64,000 bases of DNA from Toxoplasma gondii ME49. Its lineage: Eukaryota > Apicomplexa > Conoidasida > Eucoccidiorida > Sarcocystidae. The position numbers and the translations under genes are program-made. The DNA lies in the NCBI RefSeq assembly GCF_000006565.2, contig NC_031472.1, positions 530,727 to 594,726 on the forward strand, written 5' to 3'. The stretch's first letter is position 1. The number at the start of each line of letters is the position of its first letter. Of the stretch, positions 26,243-37,600 are shown piece by piece. A model generated the notes under the pieces. It was not told the DNA's origin. It saw nothing but the letters and a program-made list of their open reading frames with translations, and searched no databases.

Positions 26243-29200
26243 CTAGGGGGTGACATTCAGAAGCGTCTTTAGGATTGCACTGATCGGTGAGAGGGGCATG
26301 GCGACGCGATCGTAGTCGACAACAGAATCCCAGCTGTAAGTAAAGCGTCCAACGGTGAAGCCAATATTGAAAACTCGAACACCAGCTTCTTGGACAGCTT
26401 TAAATGCCACACTTGCGTCGTTTCCTTGGACCTGAACAAGAGCCATCGGAGTGTTATCTGATGCAAATCCCGCCCCTGCTGTGGCGTAAAGGCGACCGAG
26501 GCGTCCGAACCCAACCTGATAGTATAGTAGGTCGTTGATAGGGTCCTCGAACTTCGTTGCAATCTCCAGTTGCCAACCGCGGCCCCAGTTCCCCTGGAAC
26601 TGCGTCAGACGCTGAAAAAAATCTCTCAGGACGGAAAACTGATAGCCACGAAGCCCAACAGAAATGGCGTATTCATTGTCGGGAACATCTGTACCGACGC
26701 TGATTCCTAACGACCCCCAATTCACAGCAAGTTCCTGTCGGAGACCGGGAGTTCTTCCCGGGGAGTCGAAACGCGGGATCGTGAAATCTCGGGTGTAATT
26801 GAAACTGAAGCGACGCACACGAATGCGTTGCCCGTATGTTCGATTAATCTGGTCTACGACTGTTGCAGTCTCAACGTAACGCATGACTGTCTCAACTGCG
26901 GACGTCTGTTGAGGACACGAAGGAAAAGCAGCAAAATGAGAACAGAACAATTTCGTAGTTCCAGCGGAGCTGCACAGTGCCAAAGGCAAAATTCAAGTGC
27001 AGAATATCGGTTGCAAGCGAGTCGGAGGCGTCGGGGTTTAAAGTAAGGATGAGCCAGCATTCATGTCCTCCATCCTTCCCTAAAACTTCATTCGTCTGAT
27101 AACTTCCCCGTCAGAGTGGAGCATTACAAAACAGCTCATATATAGAAAGAGCAAACAATTCCCCAGGATGAAATGCAATTGATGTCATTTCCTTCGGCAA
27201 GCCACATATTGGTAGTCACGCTGTATGAGGTGTAGCAGCGTTGGAATCGGTACCACCAAAGAAACGACGTGATATCTCTCTTAGGCGTGAAACTGAAATA
27301 GATGAAACGCTTTAAACGTCGGCAGCATGTTACGCAGATCACATGCCCGCAGTTTTAGAGAGAGTATATCCAGACGGCCACCACCAAGAATGCAGAAGCA
27401 AACCTTACTCTGAGACGATTAGATCTCGCCACGTCTACGCCATAGCGTCCACGAAGGATCCCCAGTTTGACAGCCTGATCATTTGGCCTGGCTGCAAATG
27501 TCACTGCAGTCCTGTTCCAGTTTACATTGGCAGTCGTGACATAACTTGATGCACTGCTCCCGATGCTCACTGCGCCACGACGCCCACCTAGAGATACTCG
27601 AGTTGTTCTGAGAAAGCGTGATATTCGAACAGAAGACAGAAGTTGCGAAGTAACAGGAATCAACATTTCGTGTCAAGAGGGTGACGGGCTGAGGTAGATG
27701 ACTTCTGCACGAGACGAAAAACCAGCAATCTTGGCAGTTAATGGGCGTCTCTACAGTGCGAGACAACTAAAGCATGCAGTCTTTGCCTCTGGCAAAGGTC
27801 TATGTCTCTTCCACTCGGCAAAAAGTCAGCCTTTTCTCGTTTGTTAGGAGACTGAAAGTGCACGATATAGCGTGAAGTTATTCGTCCCTTTGACGTCAGG
27901 TCTTACCTGCTCGTTATGGCGCGGTTCCAATTAAGCGCCCACGGGCCATAAATTACTTTGTTTTGAAGGTCCGTGATCGGGCTTTGCGCTGTGCTGGGTA
28001 TATACCTCCCGAACGCCTGGACAATGTTTCACAGGGACCACAAAGTGATGATGAAAATGCAACTGTTCAGTGGTGTCAACGTATTCCCCGAACCCTCAAC
28101 AGTTCAGTGAAATAAATCGGATTCCTACGCAGCGCATAAAATGGGGCATGCAAGTCGTTACCATTAATATTAATATATTTATGGGCCGCAGTATGTCAAG
28201 GACTGCCAAGTGATTTCTGTCCATGAGCCTCCTTCCGGTCTCAAATCAGCCATCGAAGATGCAGATGTGGTGGTTTCGAGTCTTGCTCGTCTGCCCCCTC
28301 CGTACCGGAACATTCTAACTCCGCTGGGACATCGGTTGTATTTCAGTCAAGAAAGCGCTACCACCTCTATACAAAGACCACCTTCCTACGCGCTATGATT
28401 CTACTCTCATTCCTAAGAATTTTGTACAAAAATTTATTTAGTATGTTTTTAAGGACATAAAAACTTTCAATGAGCGTAGCTCTGGAGGGGGGGGGAGATC
28501 TACGTGCGACCACACTGCAAGGACAAAACTGTCATCCCACAGTATGTGGAAGCGGAACCTTAGAGAAAAATACTGCGAAATGCGCCTGCTTTCGCGCTTC
28601 GGCGAGGGAGTCGGCTGCAAAAGTCTCCTATCTGTGTTGTCTCACCTGTCCCGTAATGATATCTTCCTTTGGTCCGTGTAGAGCGGCCTGCATTGCAGCG
28701 TAATACTGTGCTGCAAGTTCCCCTTCAGTAGTGTCGCCGTCAGGTGACTCTCTGCCAATCGCTTGCCACAGCCGCTGTTTTCTCCTCTCGAATTCGAACT
28801 CCTGCACACGCTCCCAGATCACAGTACAGATCAACCTGCTTGTGGTCCGATTGTTAGTCATCAACTGTCGACTAGTTAAGCCAGCAGGCGACATCACCAC
28901 AACATTATTTTCGCGAAACATCCCCAACTTGCAGGCAGCGGTAGATCTTATATATGGTGTACCAGTTCCAAAGTTGATGTTTCCAGCTATTTTGATGTAG
29001 GATACAATTGCATATCATGACACTAGGATGGCTCTTGATGCACAAACCTGAACACTTTTGGCGTAGTTGCCAGGCTTTTCCATACTTACACCCTTTCAAG
29101 CTATCATTGTGCAGATCATTATCAATAAAACAAGCTACTTATATGGATGTCTTTATATTTGAAACCTCAGTTCCGGATGGATCTTGTGTCAGCATCGCCG

Positions 29201-32050
29201 TCTCGCGCGATCGGATACCGTCTTTTCGGCTTTTTAAAAGCGGCCGTTCTTAACGGACCCGGAGACTGGCTTCGAAATCTGTGCATTTATTACCTGGGCA
29301 AATCTGCTCTGAATCTCCTCCTCAAACCGCTGTTGATCTCGACGTTCCGATTCCTTAACACTGTTCCGCCAGAACCGCTCCATTACGCGCTCTCCACTGA
29401 AACTACGCCAGTTGACGAATTGCATGCCGTGGTCATTGTCAACGAATTCGAACCGTGCCGGAGTGGCTTGATCTACCAGCGTCTTCTTGCTGGTGAACTG
29501 AAGCCGGCGACGAAACGTCTCACGCTTGTCACCATATACTTTGACAGGGGCTTTCTTACTGTCTCCCATGTGTTGTGCAGAAGATCTGGCATTTTCCATC
29601 GCCACCATCAAGGTAACAGCCCGTCCAGTTGCATAGCTCGCGTTCTGCTCTTTTTTCTGGTATCCTTCTAGATATGTTGTGCTTCCAGAAGTTCCACGCA
29701 GCGATGCGCTGCCTGGTCCACGTAAAGACAATAACCATCTTCCAACCGATTCAGGGGCGATACTCCGTAAGCCAGTGGACAGTTCTGTGGCAAAATCCAT
29801 CCCCGCGTCCTGACCGACATCAGTCTCTGTGCCGCCCTCTGCATCTATGATTGTACCAAACCCGGGAGAACCTGTTTGCTCGGGACGAGCACTAGCTGTT
29901 GGATTCTCACGTCCAAACGCAGATTCACCAGAAGTTGTATTACTCTGAATCTTAGACGGGGGAGCAGGATCCTCATTTAGTGGATGTTTTTGAGGGGCGT
30001 CAAAGATATCGTGCCCTAATATGGTACCGTTAGATTGTTCCACGTTCGGAAACTGTGACGCAGCCTGGTCAAAGCCAGAATGTCTGTCCTGCTCAACTTT
30101 CTTTTCTGTGCTCCTATTAGGCAGGAATTCAGATACACGGCCACCCTGAGCCTCGACGATTCGTCGCCCGCTAGGCTGCTGGGTGGATCCCGGATGATTC
30201 CCATCCACTTCTGCACCTGTAGCACTCCATACAGGCTGTTGATATGCTGTTTCCACCTCTTCATCCAGATTAAGAACTTTTTGTTTTTCTGGTGAATCAG
30301 AAGCAGCCGAAGTTGACGCATCAGACAAGAGCGTTTCAGCTACGCTCTGCATCAGCGCGGTGGCGACTCCAGGTGACGGGACCAACGGTCGGGTTTTGTC
30401 GATTCTCTTGGATGTCTGAAGCTGCAGCTGCTGGCGGTGTGTCGCTACTTTCGTCCCTGGTGTTGTAGTCGACGCCTTACTTTTGCTATGCCGCATGCGT
30501 AGCGTATCCTTTGAGACGGCCATTTCTAAAGCCGCATTGGGGCTTTTATTATGAGATTGTTCAACCCGGGGTGTTTCTCCTTTATTTCTGGACCCCTTCT
30601 TCTTCTGATACTCTCCTAAAAGGGACTGTGTCAGAAGCTCGTGTTTTCTTTTGCTGTGTATTATTGGGGAGGGTCTTGATCTTTCACCGTTCCGTTCAAA
30701 AGAACTACGCGATGGCTGATGGCTCCCGATGACCGGCTTCCTCGCAGCGCCTGTAGTTGACAATTTCTTCAGATGATTCCTCTCTGTTTCTTCTTCATCC
30801 ATTGCAGAGTGCGGAGTATGTTCGCGAACTCTGGTTAAAGACCCTTGCTGACCTCGCGCTCTTCTTTTCGACCTGCTGGTTCGTTCATTGCCTGCACTAT
30901 CCTGTTCTGAAGGTCGCGTCAACCTCAAACCGTTCTCCAGCCGTTGCAACCTTTCTAGGTCTCTTATCTCGTTTCTCCTGCGGCATTCAGACGATTGCAT
31001 GCTGATGTGTTTCAACCCTCTGTAGAAATTTTTGTCCTGTACGTCACGAGCCTTCGCAGCTGCCTCCAACCGCTCACTGTAAGCTGAAGTGCGCGTTTTC
31101 CATAGGGTGTCGGCCAAAACCCGCATATCGTCGATTCCAAGGTCAAGCACACTCATGCTCTTCGACGTAACCGTGCCCAACATTGTTGCCGCTGTAGAAT
31201 AGGCGCCGTTATCCATACCAACCTGGTGCGTTGAGCCTTCAGGATCTTGCCGAAAATTTTTACCAAGAGGAACATCCCTGTTTATATTGCTTTGTCCGTG
31301 TGGCAGCATACCACCAGCAGTCGGGTGATCGGGGGTCGGAGAGGCCGAGAATGGAGTGCGAGTACGAGCCCCCCAGTATTGATCATCTTCGCTGTTTTCC
31401 AAGCTCGTGACTCTCGTTTGAGCGTCTTGGGTTATCTTGGAATTTTCTTTAGGGGCTCTGGTCATCTGCGGCGCCGGAATGGAGTGGCCTGATCCATGTA
31501 CTGGATGACCTCCAGTAGATCTATTCGTCTCGGATATCACTCGACTTCTACGCGGATACGTTTTTCCACCTAAGAATAGGGTGCCCCTGTCCGCAGGAGT
31601 CCACATATTGTGCAGCAGCGCACCCGGCCGTCCACTCTGGTGACGTATATGTGACAGACTATGCTGCGACGCCTGCGACAGGCCTCGACCTCGATGTACC
31701 GACAGTCTTGCGTTTCCCGATCCGCGATTCCAGGGGATTTCAGTCTGGTGATGAAAACTGATGGACTCAGTGACCGCTGCCATGAGCCTCTCTAGTGAGG
31801 AAAAAAGATGATTGATAGGCCAACGCCGTCCTTGCTGTTGCCATTGTTCACGTTCGGATTCTTGCTCGCTGTGTGCCAAGGACTCATGATATGGCCGGAT
31901 ATCATCTGGCAGGGTATCTTTGGTGGGTGACATTGCCCTGGCAGGTTTGGAATTCTGGTTGTTCGCTGCTTGGATCTGTATACCATTGATTATCGACGCT
32001 AGCAACAACGCTGTCATGCTTATATTGTATACAAACCTGGAGAGTCGCAT
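26243..32050 (-). CDS. Secreted coccidian protein with beta-rich C-terminal domain (1336 aa, 5 exons)
   Basis: Exons in transcript order: 32050-29294, 28927-28646, 28016-27907, 27607-27409, 26905-26243. Total 4011 nt, all GT-AG, phases agree. The N-terminus starts at an ATG and has a clear signal peptide: a hydrophobic core around MTALLLASIINGIQIQA, then a polar mature chain. Residues about 35-840 are Ser/Thr/Arg/Gln-rich and probably disordered. Near residue 847 lies RRRLQF, which fits the RRL core of the ASP5/TEXEL cleavage site of dense-granule effectors. The last ~410 residues are different: alternating hydrophobic beta pattern, few low-complexity runs, and two similar units, one starting NVNWNRTAVTF and one AVNWGSLGISV, each followed by PND/PDN and a GxLRG-like motif. 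I do not recognise the family. Secretion is strongly supported. Dense-granule or vacuolar destination and protease cleavage are inference. Confidence 0.8.
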
Positions 32051-34660
32051 CTCAGCAACTATGTTGTAGAAGGTTCTCGTGGTCTCTCCAGGGAAAACAC
32101 ATGGCCACAAAGCTGCAGAACACCTAGAATCACTTCTGAATCTCGTGTTTTCTCAAAAACCAGAAGCAGGTTCCTTCACCATTCACGGACCAAGATACAA
32201 CAGGGGCATCTTTCTCGAGCGACCTATTTGAGATAACTCTCAAATCGATGCACGCGTTGGAAAGTGAAGTGGCGGACAACGGTTAAGGCAGTAATATAAC
32301 ACAGCATAATTGCCCACAAATGAAGGCTAGTGGATTTGCGATGTGTGACACAAGTGGTTCTACTGTCCAATTTAAAATTCGATTGCGAGAGGAAGGTTTG
32401 AATCGCTGCTCGCAAGACCACGTACCAGTCGACGTTTCATACGATGATGGACTATCAGACTGTTCATTTCCCACAACCAGGACACACCAATAGCAAGTGC
32501 AACAAAATGTGTCAACACAGAGACAGGTAACAGTTTTGTTAATGGGTCAAGGTAGGTCACTCGCATCTTGCAAACGTTGGGGTTTTCACCCGTGCATGTC
32601 GCTGGCTAGACAGGGCCGCCCCCGGTTATTTATTTCCTCGTCTGCTGTCGGGACTACCCTTTCCTCAAGAACATCTAATCGCCAAAATGCATCCGTTCGA
32701 TAGAGGGTGAATCCTGCCCCCATTTCATTCCGGATTGCCTTTGCGGAAGAAACCGCAGATGGACCGGGGGCATCGTTGTCTATGGATCCGATGCCGAAAA
32801 AATGTGTGACACATCTGTTACAAGAGGCAGCGTATGTCAGGCCATGGAGACCTGCAAGAGTACTTGAGGTGCCGACTAGGAAATATCACAATTCTCCAAG
32901 GGCGTTAATGGAAACACTTCTCTGCTCCAATCCCAAAAAGTTCACGATAAAATTCGCAAGTGAGTCTATCGCACAATGTGGCAACTGTGCTGTCACTGCT
33001 TTGAAACGTACGCCCGTCTTGCAGTTTGCTGACTTTCGCAGCTAGGAAATTGAAGTAGCCCTCTCCGTATGTGCGGGTGGTATCTTAAGTTGCTGTTCCA
33101 TCTCTAGAGGAATCCGCAGTTTCCCGTCTCAATACACACCAGATATCAATCAACGAAGACATGTCTGTCTGTTCTACGTCTCCTGCTTCGTGACTATCAA
33201 ATCTTCGGGGAAGTGGAACGTCATCCATTTCCACCGTGTAGGCAACAGGAAACAGGAAGAATATAGCCACTTCATAAAAGATGAAAAGTGAGTCCACACT
33301 CGGGTATACACGTATATACATATATGTATATATATCAGATTTACTTACATCCGTCGTTGTATTCGCATGCATTCACACGAAATACTGCACTCCACTCCCC
33401 TCGCTGCCCCAGGAAAACGAGGATATTCGTGGCTAAATACAGACTCCTCAAAGAAAGTTGTGTATGTCAGCACAAATAAGCAACGACAGGGTGGAATTTC
33501 ACAGTCACGGACACGTGCATGAAACATTATGTGATACCCAGGGTTAGCTCGAACCTTGTTTGGAATGCTGGAAAAGAGTTCAACCATCGAGTCATCGACT
33601 CGATCAAAACCGGTGGTCATCGACCTCAAATCGACGGGGGGTGTAACGTGCAAGTAGCGGACTCAGTGGATTCGCAGAACCTGCTTGTCGATTGCAAGCT
33701 GCTAGTTATTCCGTCTTATGAGTGTCAGAAAGAATAGCAAAGCCAGTTAAAACGAGGACGAGAGAAGCCATGTCCAGTGTAAGAAGCATACACACCACAA
33801 GGGCCACTTCCGTTTTGTGTCTGGTAGCCATCGTCCTAAACCGTCCATCTCAACGTGCTCGAGAAGAGAAGTGAGACCATCGTTGACGTGTACATGTGAG
33901 ATCTGTCACCACGGGAGAAAGCTTACAGGAAAAGATTTTCTTCCCTCTCTCTGTCATCACTTTCGATCTTCTTCCTTCCCCCTTTCGCAAGCTGCGCTGT
34001 TGAGACAAATGGACTCAGTCCTCCTTCATTCGCTTTGTGAGTGAATTACTTCTCATGTGAAAACTACGACATTCTTTCTACACCATGTGCCTCAGCGCTA
34101 TCTAATTCTCAACAATTCACACATCCCCTGTGCTTAGAGAAGGCAGTATGATATGACGATCACGACTATTTTGCCTTCTTGTGGAGACAGGGCAACGAAA
34201 AAAAAAGACGATAAGGTGTTCGATCGACCAACTCGGTACAATACAGGTGTCCGATGAGCTATCTAGTATGGCGTCATGATGAAGCATTTGCGCTTCCTTT
34301 TTTCTAATTAAGAGAGAAAGTGGCGGTGAGCATCAATCGCAGAAAGCAGCGGGTCATCAGGAAAAGCGGAAACTCGGTCATGGTTTTCGTCTCTCCTACA
34401 TCCGGTTGTCTCTCTGTCCCGTCACGCACGATGGAGAATACAGAAACAGAGGTTGCGTCCGTCTCAGTCTCAACACATGAGATGAAGCAAGCGAACTCAT
34501 CCCCAAAGCTTCGCTCTCCTCAACTCTGCATTTCGTTCAAGGATTGAGGCATACGAAAAACGCCTTCTGTCAAGAAACGTGTGAGAAAGGATCACCGTGA
34601 CTGCATGCATCTAGAGAACTGAAACAAAAGCGATTCTGGTGTCGATTATAACGAAAGAGT
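32051..34660. other. Intergenic: promoter side of the secretory gene and 3' UTR of CCT-theta
   Basis: About 2.6 kb between two minus-strand genes. No frame has convincing coding character; the longest are about 100 codons with no splice partners. The part next to 34660 should be the CCT-theta 3' UTR, and the part next to 32051 the 5' leader and promoter of the secretory gene. A TA-rich microsatellite sits near 33304-33335. Confidence 0.55.
33304..33335. repeat. TA-rich microsatellite
   Basis: An imperfect TA/TATG dinucleotide tract in non-coding DNA. Probably polymorphic in length. No function can be read from it. Confidence 0.7.
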
Positions 34661-37600
34661 TTAGTCGAGATCCGGTGCGCCAGGGGCTCCTGAACACACA
34701 GTCACGTGCAGAAAACAACCAGGAGGCGTTCAACTGTCAAGCAATAAAGAAATTCTAAACTGAAACACCGTGCTTAAAGGTCAACGAAATGAGACGACGA
34801 TTTGCTCGCTGCTGATACAACTGGCATTCGTTTTGGGCGAGGGCACTTATCACCCTATCCTCACCCACTTCGGTTCCTCAATGTTGCAGAGATACTTCCA
34901 CGTCGCATACACATTCCCTTTTATTCCGACAATCTTCGCCTCCTCTTTTCTTGCCGTCTTTCCCCCCCCCCCCCCCCCGCACCGAACAACTGAAATCCTT
35001 CGTAAACTTACGCGGCGCTGGCCCGCCAGCAGGTCTGGCCATGATGATTTGGTCGACGCGTAGAACTGTCAGTGCAGCATCTGCGCCTAGACGTAATGCC
35101 CACTGCTTCATCTTGTGATGGTCGTAGATTTTCTTTTCAACAGCATTGATTGTCAACGAAGGAGCGCTTGCTGCCGCCGCGCTCTTGAATGACGGGTAGG
35201 ATACACTGATATCTGTGTTCACACCCTCGTGAACGCGGCCCTGGCCATGCGCCGCATGCAGAGCTGCCAAAGCCTCTGAAAAACGATTCACAATTACCAC
35301 AACCACGCACTTTTAACACACACTACCCGACTTGCGTCTGCAACTCTACACAAACGCATGCATGCATGCTTTGAAAACATTACGTAGGGTTCACGGACTG
35401 GGAGCTGTGCAAATGAACATCCCAACAATGCAACATTTCTACATGTTTACGCATATATTGTATGCATACATATTCATGTTTGTCTGTGCGCCACTGCGTC
35501 GCACCTTCGCCGTTCATTTTCTTCTGAGATTTGTGCTTTCAAAAAGACTCGCCTTTCAGCTCCCATTGTTTGCTCACCAGTGCCGCTATGACCGGAGCTC
35601 TCGGCGAGAAGGCGAGGAATCATCTCGAAGGCCTCGCCGAATTTCAAAACTGCATATTGCTCCACGCCTGGCAGCGTAGCGCCGAATGCCTACGCGAGAA
35701 AAGGCGACACAGAACAACGAAGGAGGTAAAGGGGAAGAGCGAATACAACAGGGCACCGGAGAGAGACACGATAGAGATCGCCTATGCTAATATATACAAC
35801 TGTATTGCTACATGGCCACCACATCCCCTGTTTACGCAGATATTACGGACGCATTTAGGCTCACGTATACTTCATCCAGAAACATGACAGTCGTTTTCTC
35901 CTCTCACCGCAAACTTCCTGGACATCTCCATTTCCGCTGCGCCTGCTCCAGCGACGAGACGAGGATCTTGTGTCAGAGCCTTGACCAGGTTGGCAGCGTC
36001 ATCGATCGCCCTTTCCGCTTCATCGAGGACTGACGGAGTGCTGCCCCGTAGGACGACTGTGCATACGCGCGAGTCTTTTGTCAGGATGTTGGTAACCTTT
36101 TTGGACGAGATTTCAGACACGGTAATGGAGAGGCACGAACCCAATTCCTCCGGCGTAGGGACACCCTGAGAACGGAAAAACACACCCGTCAGAGCTGAAT
36201 GTAAACCGTGATTTCAATGGCAACGGCGAAAAAGTATGCACATTCTCCGGGGAGACAATGCGCACAAGACGGGAAGAGAGAAAACGGAGAGGGGAACGAA
36301 GAAACGGTATTACATCATGCTGGGAGTACGATCGAGAGTGGGACGGAACGAGAAATAGAATAGCCCTCCTCTTTTCGTGAAGTGGACAACTCTTTCACAA
36401 ATGATTAAAGGAAAAAAAATCACGAACAACACGGAGAGAAGACACGACACCCAGTAAGGTTCTTTGGTTCCCCATGTTGCCTGCTGTTTGCGAATTTGTG
36501 CCCCGCTTGGACCGGTCTTCATCTGGAAACCTTCTGGTGTGGAGCCTTACCAGCCGAACGACTGCGGTCGCGCCGAGGGCCCTGCAGAGGCGGCGGGTCT
36601 CAAACTTGGACTGGATCTGGATACATGTGTACACAAGGAAATCCGGAAGGAAACACACACAAGGTAACGAAAGCGCGAACGTGTACACCTCTTTGAGCTC
36701 CAGGGGACGAAATACGCTGCTGCGTTCGACCGTCCAATATACCAAGGGAAATTTCTTTTGTGAGCTCAGCTGAACCCGAGAAAGCGACGTGAAATCATCA
36801 CAAGCACACACACGCACAGATCTCTGCACACATGCGTCCTTCCCTCTCTACACTGAGACAGAAATAAAAGCCATACACATCGGTGTGTGCCTACACGAAG
36901 AGTGTTTACCTTCAGTGTGAGGATATCATATTTGTTGCAGAAGTGCTGTGCAACGTCACTGATTGCTCCTCCGTGAACAATTATGACTTCGACGCCTGCG
37001 TCTTTGATTCCTTTGATGATTTCCTCCATTTGTCTCTCCTCTCCCTTCGTAAAATTTTTGAGTTCTTCGGCATTGTGCACGAGGACCGTTCCCTTCGCCT
37101 CAGTCGTCGAGCACTCGAGGCCGCAGCCGAGCACCATGACTTTGCAGTTTTGCTTGCTCTCCACACTTCCTGGAGATCAAGCAAGAGTCGCAAAGAGAGT
37201 CAGCAGAAAGCCAGATGCAACACAAGACTGATTTAGCGATATTAAAGCACACAAGGAAACATCGCTGCTTCTCCTTTCCGCTCCCCGTACCCACAAAAAC
37301 ACACCCTCCACTCTTCCCATCCGAAATTAAGAACACGCGCGAATGTGTGCAGAAAATAAAAAGAAAAGTACACAAGTGAAACGATATGCATCTACAGATA
37401 ATATGCCCCTCTACATGTAGGCCTGGGGATCGTTGTCTCATCTCTGGCTCTCCATTTGCTTAGAAAAAGACTGGTAACACAGACGGCACCATTAAACCGT
37501 GGCTTGTCAAGCAATTCGCACATCAAAGACTATCCCTTGCAATTGCAAGAGAGAGACAAAATACAGACGAAAACAGAGTGGCAGCCGTACAACGGCGTAT

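Noticed and set aside
26243..32050. Treating the signal-peptide part and the beta-rich part as two genes
   Set aside because: Five exons join with exact phases and total a multiple of three, and no ATG or promoter-like break is needed between them.
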